In this document: positions 45,448 to 56,081 of the stretch, in pieces
Position numbering within the stretch: the first letter of the stretch is position 1
How the letters are laid out: every line of letters starts with the position of its first letter
Source: Grifola frondosa
Lineage: Eukaryota > Basidiomycota > Agaricomycetes > Polyporales > Grifolaceae
Direction: 5' to 3'
Length of the DNA stretch: 64,000 nt
NCBI GenBank assembly: GCA_001683735.1
Contig: LUGG01000003.1
Span: 1,488,001-1,552,000 of the forward strand
Made by a program: the position numbers and the translations under genes
The notes under the pieces: model-generated
Told to the model about the DNA's origin: nothing
Database searches by the model: none
What the model saw: only the letters and a program-made list of their open reading frames with translations

Positions 45448-46670
45448 TTAGGAAGCTACAACCGTCGTCGCGGGAACAACCTCTTCCTCGAGCTTCGGGG
45501 CATCAGTCGCAGCAGCATCCTCCGACGCCTCTCCCTCCTCGTGCTCCGAGTTCACGGCGATCTTGACCGCAATGTTCCTGCCACCAACGTCCTTGCCCTG
45601 GAGAGCCTCGATGGCCTTCTTCTGCTCCTCCTCATCGCCAACATCGACGAAGCCGTAGCCCTTGCTCTTTCTGGGCTTGCCCCAGCGACGACGGACGATA
45701 CGAGCACTTACGACCTTGATGCCGGCCTCGGTGAAGAGAGCAGAGAGCCCTTCATCATCGATGTTGAATCCGAGGTTGGCAACAAAGAGGACCGTCTTTG
45801 AAGGCTCTCCAACAGGATCCTCGCCGGCGGGACGCACAGGACGCGGTGCCTTCGGCTTGCGAGCACGGGGTTTCCTCGCAGCTTCTGCGCCTTCCGCAGC
45901 GGGGCTATTATCCGAAGTGACCTCGCCCTCAGCGGCGGCAGCCTTGCGCTTGGGCTTGCGCTGTAAGTAGAAAATTGACATCATCAACGAAGTGTTTCGA
46001 ATAATGGGGTATATGCGAGCACATACGTTAGACTTCTTCTTCTTCTTGGGCTTGGCCGCCTCATCGGTAGCGGGAGCGGCGCCCTCAGCCTTCTCGCCCT
46101 CCGCAGAAGCGTCGCCGTTGGCCTCTGCCTCACTAATCTCCCCGGGTACGGCCTTGCTGCCACGTCTGCCCGGTCTCCTCTTGAACCTCTTTTGCTTCTT
46201 TTCCTTGTCCTTCTGATCCGCTGGCTTAGCGACCTCGATGATGACAGTACGTCCGTCGAGCTCCTTCTTGTCGAGGAGCTCGACAGCTTTCTGCGCAGCT
46301 TCAGCAGAGGTCATGGCGACGAATCCGTAGCCCGCTGAACGTGTCCCACGGAGGATCACTTGGGCGGACAGACTGAAGTGGCACGCGAACACATGAGCAC
46401 TGCGGCGAGCACAAAGAACGCAGTGGCTACGCTACTTACACGTCGCTCTGAACTGGCGCAAAGAACGCCGTCAGCCCTTCATCCGTGGTGGTATACGCAA
46501 GGTTGCCAGCGAAGACCTTTAATGAGAAGGGTGAGCATGAAATGCCACGTCAAAGATGGTGAGGCGATGAATATGCGCACTTTGAATCCTGGAGCCTCGT
46601 CGACGATGGTCTCTTGCGCAGCCGGAGGCACGCCGTTCTCGGTGACAGAGGCGGCAGGGGCGTCAGACAT
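45448..46670 (-). CDS. two-RRM RNA-binding protein
   Basis: Exon 1 starts MSDAPAASVTENGVPP. RRM1 spans three exons: KVFAGNLAYTTTDEGLTAFF (RNP2 side), APVQSDVLSAQVILRG, then RSAGYGFVAMTSAEAAQKAV (RNP1-like GYGFV) and LDGRTVIIEVAKP. A long Lys/Ala/Glu-rich linker with RFKRRPGRRGSK and KPKKKKKSN follows, probably a nuclear-localisation region. RRM2 begins KTVLFVANLGFNIDDEGLSA and has KSKGYGFVDVGDEEEQKKAI (RNP1) and GRNIAVKIAVNS. The acidic tail ends TTVVAS. The arrangement resembles small fungal two-RRM proteins of the Rim4/Sbp1 kind, but the charged linker is distinctive. Its role in mRNA handling is inferred. No frame break is seen. Confidence 0.82.
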
Positions 46671-47443
46671 TTTGAGCGGGATGAACTGGGGGTGCTTGGT
46701 GTAAATGAACTTGTTGAACCGGTTTCTTCGTGTCAAACTTGGGGGTTGAGAGAAAGACGACTCTGCGGCAAGTTGCCTTGTTTTGATTTGCAACAAACTC
46801 CGCTCTATTACGTCGTCATGACTGCTACAATCATGACCTGGCTATGCACAAAGCGAGTGTAAAACAATTCTCCTCTAACAAAAACATAACAAAGCGAACA
46901 TGAACGATGCATGGGCCACGCATGAATTCGACCTCGCGACCGTGCTCGCTGAAACGAAAAGGGTGTCGGCCGATATTTTGACACGTCAATTTAGCGTGAC
47001 AAGTCTATATTTGATTATTTAGTTTCCATAAGTGGCGCCCGAAGAAGGCAGTGCGTGCGTGCATTGCTTATGTGCAAATCATCATGAAACCCTCTTGGAC
47101 TAGTGCGCTTGGACTGCGCTCACTATCCCGTCGAATGAAGCTCGCCGTTCCCTGCGATGATCTACACGTCGAGCAGATGCCGAGCACGCGTAAACGTCGA
47201 GGCTGCCAGTCAGGCAGCAAAACGCTAGGAACTCGGTGACGGTCCGGCGCGTTGCTTGGCAGATAGCTATAATCCCATATGTTGACCCGTCTCGACAGCT
47301 TTTCTCTCTTTCCATCCATCCATCCGTCCATTCATCTCTCACTCTCACCTCCTACAATCGCCCACGGGCACTGACATTCATTTGGCATCCTCACTCCTTT
47401 TCCCGACGACACATTGAACCGACTTTTCCATCATTAGTGCGCA
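46671..47443. other. divergent promoter region
   Basis: A 773-base gap between the RRM gene start (minus) and the GH128 gene start (plus). A pyrimidine-rich tract with TCCATCCATCCGTCCATTCA (about 47317-47336) sits about 110 bases upstream of the GH128 start and could be its core-promoter element. Confidence 0.4.
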
Positions 47444-48810
47444 ATGGCTACCAAGATTCTCAACTTGATTGCTCTCACTCCTCCGCTGGCCATCTTGGCC
47501 TGCACTACGGTCCTACTCCCGCCAATGCCTTGTCGGTTGGCCACCAGCATGGTGTTCGTCACCTATCTACGACCGAGCATCGTCAAGAGAAAGCGCGACC
47601 AGACTCAGCGTTGCAAGCAGAGCCTTCTACTCAGCAGCGCTTCCGCTACGCCATCTAGCACTCATGCTGCTACCACCGCACAGCCTCAGGCCACTACTGC
47701 CAAGGCATCTTCAGCCAAGGCGTCCTCCACCAAGGCGTCGCCACCAGTGCTTCCAGCGCTAAGGCGTCTGCTGCTCCTGCTGCGTCGTCCACCGCGGCTT
47801 CGTCCGGTTCCAGTGCTGGCCAGAAGGTTTGTTTGGCTTGGGGTAATGGCAACGACCCGTCGCTTGCCAACTTCAAGACCAGCCACGTTTCTGGGTGTGT
47901 TTTTCTTCGTTTGTTTCATACTCATCCATTCCTGAGTATTCGAATTCAGGCTTTATACTTGGGGTCCAGACAAACCTACGCAAGCGGATAGCCTTGGCTA
48001 TGACTTCTGGCCTATGTTGTGGGGCGGCACTCAAGACAAGATCGATGCCTTCCAGAGTGCGGTTGTTGCTGGGTATGGGAGCACCATCCTTGGTTTCAAC
48101 GAGTCAGTCTTTCTATTTTCTGGCGTGGATAATAGCATTTACCAGAATGCAGGCCGAATGAGAGCGGACAGTCAAACATGTCGCCTCAAAGTGCTGCCGC
48201 TCTGTGGAAACAGTACATCCAGCCCAAGAAGGCTCTTGGATACAAGCTGCTTACTCCCGCCATGTCTTCGCGCCCTAACGGAAATCAGTGGATGACGGAT
48301 TTCATCGCTGCTTGCGACGGGTGTACTGTAAGCACTGCATTTTCTTGATCGTATTTCAGAGTCTGAATGAGCATGTAGTTCGATGGCCAAGCTGTCCACT
48401 GGTATGATATTGGCGCGGATAAGCTGCAATCTTACCTCACCACCTACTACAATCAACTCCACCTCCCCATTTACCTCACCGAGTATGCCGACCAGGTACG
48501 TCAGCTCGTAGTCAAAATAAGACTGGCTCCCTCATTGTTCGCTTAGAACTTCAATGGTGGCGCGCAAGCTACTTTAGATGAGGTCTTCACCTTCCAGGAG
48601 CAGATTACGAAGTGGATGGATGAGACTGACTGGATTCACGCTTACTGCCCATTCGGTCAGCTTCACTGTTTTGCAGCAGTTTCACATGCTGACAATGTGG
48701 GCATAGGCGCTATGCATGACTTGCAAGGTGTCAACACCGCCAACTCTCTCATGAACAGCGACGGTTCGCCCTCCGATCTTGGCTACCTCATCATCAACGA
48801 CGCTGAGTGA
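47444..48810 (+). CDS. GH128 (Asl1-type) cell-wall glucanase, frame breaks in linker
   Basis: The start MATKILNLIALTPPLAILAC is a signal peptide. The next blocks are GPTPANALSVGHQHGVRHL, then a basic KRKRDQTQRCKQ, then a Ser/Ala/Thr linker (KASSAKASSTKAS). Each needs a different frame, implying missing bases near 47500, between about 47570 and 47590, and near 47743. From KVCLAWGNGNDPSLANF the catalytic domain is clean across five introns: YTWGPDKPTQADSLGYDF, the acid/base Glu in GFNEPNESGQSNM, YKLLTPAMSSRPNGNQW, CDGCTFDGQAVHWYD, the nucleophile Glu in IYLTEYAD, and the end SPSDLGYLIINDAE. GH128 enzymes cut beta-1,3-glucan and act in wall remodelling. The domain is of usual length. The linker breaks probably reflect assembly errors in repetitive GC-rich sequence. 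Confidence 0.83.
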
Positions 48811-49340
48811 GCGTTCGGCTATCTGAACGTTCCTACGTTATCCACGCCTGTTGATCTTTTCCATCGTTGACATCTACTATCATTTGTCATCTTCATCATC
48901 ATGTATACCCTCTCTTCTTTCTGTCTGACCCACGAAGCCTCTGGTAAGGCGTTGGCTGGTATTTTGTGGTCGACGCCCGGTCGGAGGTTTAGATCTTAGA
49001 CCGGCAGTAGTGCAGCGCATTCCGGAGTTGACGTGTTGCTTGTTGAAAACTCGAGTTGTCCCCTTCGTATCGTGACAGAACGACTTGTCTCTACTACTAT
49101 TGTAATGGGGGCACATTCGACATGGTTGTCGCCCGTATTGAATTTGCGGTTCTGTCAGAGCGCGTTGTCGACCGCGAACTCGGATAAATACCGATCGGCG
49201 TCGATTTCCGACTTAGATTTTGAGTTGAATTTGAGTAGATTGCGACACTGCGTCCATCGGACGCTTCTCCAAAAATAAGCAGCAATAGTTCAGATCCAAG
49301 TGGTAAGCGTCCTCACGCCCGTCTTCACGCAACTCTCACC
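48811..49340. other. intergenic spacer
   Basis: A 530-base spacer between two plus-strand genes, containing the 3' flank of the glucanase gene and the promoter of the next gene. No coding sequence is recognised. Confidence 0.4.
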
Positions 49341-50541
49341 ATGGTCAAACACCTCCCACCTGCTGTGAAGCAGCTCCTCAATCTTCGCAACCCCCGGTCG
49401 CGTCCAAGTCCTCCCCTCGCGAAGCTCAATGCCATCTTCTCTAGCACCTATAATGATGCTAAGGAGAAACGGGTGGAGAAGGGCTGGCTGACCTTGACCG
49501 TGAGTGCCGTCCTTATTTCCGCGTAATCTTGTGCTCTCATGAGCTTAGGTCCTTCCGCTTCACGGCGCTAGACGTGCACCCTGCTGACTGCCAATGTGCC
49601 GTCGTCCGTCGGATACCTGTACCGCTTTGCCACTAGGGACGATCCTGATAACGCACACTCGCGCCGGAGCCTCGCGGAAGCAGTGGATAAGGCTGCTCTC
49701 ATCCGCGAGTCTGCGTTGAAAAGTTGCATTTTCGTCGGAGTGCCCCGTGTGAGCCGTTCAAGAATTCCCTTGCATGGACATGCATGCAGACCTGTGATTT
49801 CTGCAGACAATCTTGTCCCTTGCGGGTTTACATGAAGCTCTCGAGACCGATGTTACGAAGGGCTTGCGAAAGGAGTCCAAGAGGTAATTAATTGCTCAAT
49901 CCAAACTCATACGCTGGATGCACGCCCGACGCATTGATCTTAAATCGCAGGACTGCCACACCCGAGAACGTCGACGAGATCACCGCTCGGGGACGAGCGC
50001 TATGGGCCTCCATCTATGAGCCGCACGCGGAGAAGCTTCATAACAAGTTAGGCTCATATCACCCCGATTTCATAGGTAAGCACGGCCACCGCGCGACATC
50101 GCTCCTGCCCTTTCCGTGCGCGAGCTGCCTGTGCACGAGCCATCCACTCTCTCGGATTCGCGCGTGGATCCGGCGCGTGGATTAGCTCGCCGTTCACCGT
50201 CCGTCCGGATACTGATCTGTTCCCGATCATCAGCATTCATTATACAGACCTACGGCTCGGTGCTCGCCCCGCTCCCCGGCGGCGAAAGCGAGCAGGGCAA
50301 CCTCAGCCGCGCACTGGGCTCCGTCGTGGGCAGCGCGTGCCTCCGCGCAGAGGGCGGCGTCGGCCCACAGCTCGTCAGCCACGTTTTCGGGCTATTGAAG
50401 GCGCGGTACGAGAGGGATCTGAGCGAAGAGGATCGCTGGCTGTCTAGCGATGAAGGCACGGAGTGGGTGATCCGTACCGTAGACTCGATCCTTGATGTGG
50501 TCAAGCCGGAGGAGGGCCCGATGGCCCAAGCGAAGCTCTAA
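49341..50541 (+). CDS. AhpD-like (carboxymuconolactone decarboxylase-type) protein
   Basis: Five exons join as MVKHLPPAVKQLLNLRNPRS, KEKRVEKGWLTLT, TCTLLTANVPSSVGYLYRFA, then the helical block HSRRSLAEAVDKAALIRESA, LKSCIFVGVPR, TILSLAGLHEALETDV, RTATPENVDEITARGRALWA, IYEPHAEKLHNKLGSYHPDF, AFIIQTYGSVLAP, and the C-terminal helix SEEDRWLSSDEGTEWVIRTV. The all-helical fold with a Cys in KSCIFVGVPR recalls fungal AhpD-like proteins, related to alkylhydroperoxidase D. The CxxC pair of active AhpD is not evident, so catalytic activity is doubtful. No frame break is seen. Family assignment rests on overall resemblance. Confidence 0.65.
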
Positions 50542-50899
50542 ATTGTCCGTATCCCGTAGTTGCCTGTTCTGTGATTGCCTTTGTCCTCCCTCCGAGGAGC
50601 CTTGACGGCAGTTTGGCGTGTGGTTGATATCGGCGAACGCGTTTTACTGACGGCACAATCGTTGTCGATCGTCGGAGCGAACAGGCCCACCGGCACGGAA
50701 CCGAAAGTCCTGAATTCAATTCATTTGTGAGACCTAGTAAATATACACGGCGATGTACAGCGACACATAAATAAAAGAATGAGAGTGTCGGAGAGTTGGT
50801 ACATTTTTAATGCTACGAGTGATAATGAGACAACTGCTGAAAATGAGTACAACCTAAATCAGAGACCATATGCCATCACAAAGCGATACAACATAGCCG
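50542..50899. other. intergenic between convergent genes
   Basis: A 358-base spacer with the 3' flanks of the AhpD-like and the second DUF6593 gene. It is AT-rich near 50750-50880. No coding sequence is seen. Confidence 0.4.
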
Positions 50900-51722
50900 T
50901 TACTGTGACCGTATCCATGAGGGGAGGGTGCATCTGTGGAGGTGTGCGGGGAGAAGGCAGGTTGCAGGATCAGCAATGACTTTGCGCATAAAAACCGCAA
51001 AACGCACCACCACGCCCGCCCCGGCGTTGCGGACGAAATGAAGCTCGCCGTGCACCTCGCCGATATTGTACCGTGCAGGCCGTGTAGGTCGGAAGAACGC
51101 GATCACGTTGTCGTTGTGGTCCTGCAGCTGCACGGGGAAACACGATTACGCGATTAAGGAACACATCCGGGACCGCTGTTCTGGGGTGTACTTACCACGA
51201 CGTCATTGTAGGAGTTGCCGGCTGGCCTCCATCGGTACTGGTAGCCGTCGGGCCCGTTGAAAACCCTGCAGTTCTGTTGGCGCATGAGTGGCATAGACGG
51301 CGGGGTAGTGGCGGGCGGACTCACGGATATGCCGGGGACGGGGCGGACGAGGTCTGCCATGGGAAGCGTGCTCTGTGTGCGACATGACAAGCGGACTATC
51401 AGCGAGATCTGTGCATAATCTGATCTTCGTAGGCCATACTACCTTGCCTATTACCGCGCGTCCAAGACCTCCGTTTGACGCCCACTCGAGCTTTGCGACC
51501 CGGTCCTCCTTGTTGGCGCGGATGGCGCGCCAGAGGGTGGTGACACTCTGCCCTTGGTTATTCGTGTCTGTCTGTGGCGCGCAGAGTGAGACGCAGGTAC
51601 GCAGAGCACCGCCGGGGTCCGCCTACCTGGAAGCGATACAGCACGCCGTAGCTACCGAAGAGCTGGCTTTGACGGGGGTCCTGGGATGTCCAGGAGAGCA
51701 CTTCGTTGCCCGAGGAAGACAT
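50900..51722 (-). CDS. second DUF6593-domain protein
   Basis: Starts at 51722 with MSSSGNEVLSWTSQDPRQSQ, then LFGSYGVLYRFQ, intron, TDTNNQGQSVTTLWRAIRAN, KEDRVAKLEWASNGGLGRAV, intron, STLPMADLVRP, intron, VFNGPDGYQYRWRPAGNSYN, intron, LQDHNDNVIAFFRPTRPARY, NIGEVHGELHFVRNAGAGVV. The FNGPDGYQYRWRP and HGELHFV blocks are the DUF6593 signature. The join after STLPMADLVRP is out of phase by one base with the next exon, so one more missing base in the CCCCGTCCCC run near 51335 is suspected. The last about 30 residues (after VVVRFAVFMRK) look unlike the family, so the true stop may lie in another frame. Function unknown. Confidence 0.72.
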
Positions 51723-52960
51723 TGGCGTCAGATGTCGTCAGAGATGGAGTTCGCAGCAGAGATTTGCTGAACCGGAAGCCCCAGCGGATGCCGTGCGGGG
51801 ACAGTCACGCCATGGATGGACGGCTTTATATGTGAATTCCACACTGCGAAAATTTCGAGTTCTGAAGTGATGGTGGATTGTTCGATCGGGAACGTGTACA
51901 TGGTGACGGATAAAGGTGAATACAAGGTATTCCATCCAACGTGGCCATAGAAGTGGATGATGGGTTAATGATGTCGACCCGAGCCTTGTTCAGTGGAGAG
52001 GAGGGCCGAAATTCCCTCCGGACGAGCCCAGCATGATCGAGGAACAACACGAGGAATCTTGTAAGCGCCACATCTCTTCCTCGAGCTTGTGAAGAAACCG
52101 TCCAGAAACATATCCGTCTTCGATGTTTTGCAGAAGGCATCATTTCTGTCGCGCAACACAGGCCCATAAGGATCCTAGATGTTCCATTGTGTAAGGAGTC
52201 AAAAAGGCGGATAAGTCCGCCCAGAAACAAGAACCCGCGCGAGTTGTTACTGGCCACCTTCGCACACGAGGTGGGGAGGAAGACATCTTGATAAGGGAAG
52301 TCAGTTGCAGTGCGGTGGATCGAGCGATATTCACCCAGTAAAGCGGTCCAGCTGAACACTGCGTGTAGACAGCGTGTCCGAGATGCTATACGCAGTACAA
52401 AGGCGTATCTGCTTGCAGCCAAGTGCGATACCGGGTGCAAGAGTGGGGTGCCGGCATGACAAAAACGAACAGAACATGTCCACCACATCTCAACAGATGC
52501 GGCAACTCTGGCCTTCGGCAGTGGAGAGCTCAGCGCAAGATGGCAACAGCTGCACTCAACAGCGGACATGAAGGTGCACAACGTACACTAATACTGGAGC
52601 TTAACGTACTTCCATGAACTTACCGTGTTGTCAATTGAACCTTGAGAAATGAACGTCAGAGAATGCCTAGGAATACCTGCCTCACTCATGGCCAATGGCC
52701 CGCAGTCAGTCACGCGTACAATACATTCGATGGTGGAACACGCAGTCCGGATGCGAAGATAGACGCTACGGGTCTCGGATAGAGATCCCTTGGCATATCT
52801 CTACTCTACGCACATATGTACAAGATTATCAGGCACGATAGCCGGTAAAGCATGCAGAGAGAGGAGATCTCGGACGGGGAAGGTGCTGAAAATTATCCAC
52901 AATAGGGTGTGTTTCAGCAAGCGAGGCGCGCGTTGTCAACTGAGAAAGAGACTTGCCTGT
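51723..52960. other. 1.2 kb without assigned gene
   Basis: A 251-residue open frame lies on the minus strand (51826-52581) but it has no domain-like blocks, is rich in Ser, Arg and Cys, and overlaps other frames of similar quality. I do not call it. The region also carries the upstream flank of the DUF6593 gene and the 3' flank of uL11m. Confidence 0.4.
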
Positions 52961-53465
52961 TCATGGTACCACCTGCACACCCAAAGTTTTTGCACTTGCG
53001 ATGATAGTGCTCGCGATACCTTCTAGCCTGAGGTGCTTGAGGTGATCGTCGGTGGCCTTAATTTTTGCGATTTCGTACACGTGCTTGAGGCTAACGGTCC
53101 CCAAAATCTCGTGGCCAGGGCGACCTGTGCCCTTCTCGATTCCAGCGGCCTTCTTCAGGAAGTAGGAGGTGGGCGGGGTTTTGGTGATGAATGTGAAGGA
53201 GCGGTCGGGTTGAACGGTGATTAGGGTGGGGATGGGGACACCCGGCTCGATGTGTGCCGTACGGGCATTGAACTCCTTACAGAAGTCCATAGATTTCACA
53301 CCCTTTGCACCCAGCGCAGGACCGATGGGCGGAGTTGGGGCTGCTTTACCAGCAGGAACCAAAATACGCTAGTGAGAAGACAATGGCGGGTGAGACTGCA
53401 AGCCGTGATAACAATGGAGGAAGAGAACATACGACAATCTGTGCTCTTGCATTTGCAGCCGACAT
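52961..53465 (-). CDS. MRPL19: mitochondrial large-subunit ribosomal protein uL11m
   Basis: Two exons. The first (about 53465-53433) is [11 protein letters not shown]. The second begins [20 protein letters not shown], the universal L11 N-terminal motif, followed by [57 protein letters not shown], the helix [19 protein letters not shown] and the end [15 protein letters not shown]. Length (about 144 residues) and motifs match mitochondrial L11, which forms the GTPase-associated centre of the ribosome. It is divergent from the aminopeptidase gene, with 290 bases between starts. Confidence 0.93.
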
Positions 53466-53755
53466 GGCGACCAGAGCTCAGCTCGGTGACAGAGACAATG
53501 GACACAGGCTCGTACACGGTCCAAGTACAAGCTCAACCAAGCTCAAACTCAAGAATATCAGCCACATCTTCCGTTCAATATGGTTAGGGTTAGAGATCTT
53601 CCCTAGATTGTTTCCGCTTTTGGAACTATCGGCTAACTCGGCGCTAACTCTGCCTTACGCGTCCTCCAGTACTGTACTACCAGGACGAGTAGGCCAAGTC
53701 CACTGTTGTTCTACTCTTATTCTTTCTCTATTACGTTCGACCCGCCACCATCATC

Positions 53756-55804
53756 ATGAAGTCTGTCGCCATACTTCTTGCTCTTGTCTCTCTGGCCATT
53801 GCTTCCCCTTTGTCTTACGACAATGAACAGCTCCCCCTTGACGATGGTGTGCAACAGACCTATCCCGGTTTCGACTTGGATCTCAACGAACGCAGGCTGA
53901 TTCAGCTTGAGGGCAGACCAGGGGTTCAGATTATGACAGAACTTCAGAAGGTTGTGTCCATGTGCTTGTTGCAGCACACACCTTCTCATGGTCTCTGTGT
54001 AGATTGACTTGAAGGCTCACGGTATCAAGTTCTTTGACGTGTACATTTCCGGTCCCGCCACTTGACAACCTGATCGTCTCTCACTGAGCTCTTGTTAGAA
54101 CGGATACCCTTGATCTTGGAACCGCTGCACATCTGAGAATTGCGAACAAGCGTGCGTGCTGCCTCAGAGTCCAAGTACCACCCGTCTTCTAATCGGACTC
54201 CTTTGCCATAGCTACATACCCAGAGCCCAACAATACGGCCCTTGTGAAGCCTATCTTGAAGACTCTTGAGATCGACAATCTCAAACAGGGTTTGGAGAAA
54301 TTCACTAGCTTCCGCACACGTTGTATGCCGCTTAATTTATTGTGCCGAACTTGTATTCACTTCGATTGACAGACTACCGAAGCGAAGTATGAACGCTCCT
54401 TCTGCTTACACACCAGATACTCACGTCTGCGTAGACTGGAAAGCAAAGCCAAGAGTGGTTGCTATCCAGGATTTCAGATGTGGGAATTTTCCTCTGACCT
54501 CCCATTTTTGCTTTCGCTTATGGTGCTTCAGATCACTGCGGAGTATGCCCCACCCGCTCTTAGACGTCTTATCAGTATACACGAATTCTCTCACACCTGG
54601 ATTCAGAGCTCAATTGTAAGCTCATTTACATGTGTATACCGTCTACCTTACGTATTTGAATCAGATCGTTAGAATTAATGGATCTTCTACTGTCGACAAT
54701 GGGGTGGTGATTATCGGTGCTCACCAGGACAGGTCGGTCCGTCCATTCTCATGATGTTCGCTTTTGATTTCGGTTTTGCAGCACGAATATGTGGCCGTTC
54801 TTGCCGGCTCCGGGTACGATGGATTTCTCAAGAATCGCGGTGTAGCAACTGATTCTTGCTTACAGGTGCCGATGACGACGGATCAGGTTCTATGAGCATT
54901 CTTGAAAGCTACCGTGCATTGCTCGCGGCGAACTTCCAACCTACGCGCACGGTCGAGTTCCATTGGTATTCCGCAGAGGTGATTACATACTGACCTTCCA
55001 AGCAAGCAAGCGGCGTTCGCTCATTAAACACTAATGCAATTTCGCTTGTTTGCATTGACAGGAAGGAGGTCTTCTCGGTTCGCAGGCGGTGGCGAAGGAC
55101 TATGAGTCGCGCTCCGTCAATGTGCTTGCCATGAGCCAGGTCTGTCTTCGCGCGTTCCGCCGTTCATAACCCAACCGGGCCGCTCACCCCAGTATGCGCA
55201 GTACGACATGACCGCATGGGTGAAGAGAGGCACGCGCGAGGAGGTCGGGATCATAACCGACTACGTTGATTCAGAGTAAGTATTGGGCCCCTTTGCTTCT
55301 CCCTCGGTAGTATTCATTAAGATACCGGCCGGTTCATACAGCCTGACGCACTTCAACAAGAAATTGGTAGACCGCTATCTCGATATTCCCTACGTCGAGA
55401 CCAGGTGCGGCTACGCGTGCAGCGACCAGTAAGACGTCCGCTTGCTCCTTCCGAACGCACATTGTTGAATGGTATCTTTACTGCTTCAGCGCCTCTTGGG
55501 GCAAGGCTGGATATCCCAGCGTCTTCACGATTGGTGCGCCCGTTTTATATCCCTCAGGTCTCTGCTGGCTGACTCGCTGCGCCACTCACAGAGAGCTCCT
55601 TCGAGAATTCAAATAAGTTCATCCACAGCACGAACGAGTGAGCACCCCCGCCGACTTTTCTCCTCGCCGTCCCATGCTAATTCTGTTATTCGCTTCAGCC
55701 GCTTCGACGTCTCTGATGAATTTAGCTTCTCTCACATGCTGGAGTTTTCCAAGCTCGCGGTCGCCTTCGCGGTTGAACTGGGAGGCTGGAAGAAGTCCGA
55801 CTAG
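53756..55804 (+). CDS. secreted M28 zinc aminopeptidase
   Basis: The start [20 protein letters not shown] is a signal peptide with a likely cut after AS. A propeptide follows ([33 protein letters not shown]). The catalytic domain comes from about 13 exons. After a propeptide-side block ([20 protein letters not shown]) the exons read [39 protein letters not shown] and [12 protein letters not shown]. Then the zinc-site blocks appear: VIIGAHQDS (His), [15 protein letters not shown] (Asp), WYSAEEGGLLGS (catalytic and ligand Glu), [17 protein letters not shown], a Cys pair [17 protein letters not shown], and [18 protein letters not shown]. It ends [15 protein letters not shown]. This matches secreted fungal leucine aminopeptidases of family M28E, which digest external peptides. 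One donor (after IANK) was set as GTGCGT. No frame break is needed. Confidence 0.88.
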
Positions 55805-56081
55805 TCGACACGACTTCGGCTTCGCAGCCTGTTCCATCTCCACGACTCGCATTTGTGCATATCAGAGCGTGTACATATAGATATCTTGTTGAGTGTACGT
55901 TTAGTACTAATCCTGTGGAATAAATGGACAGTCTTCTATGACACGAATTTTCTGCGAGATCGTTGGATGCCGGTATCTCAGTTCCAGCTGATTACACGGT
56001 GTCATGCATTATCATAAGAAGTTAGCATATGTACCTGCCTCGCGCCCGGAGAGTTCTGCGCTATCTGCGCCGCGACCCTGG

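Noticed and set aside
51826..52581. 251-residue minus-strand open frame
   Set aside because: Long but with no recognisable domain and no start context. An overlapping frame (with PPRVRRWPVTTRAG) looks at least as plausible, so no gene is called.
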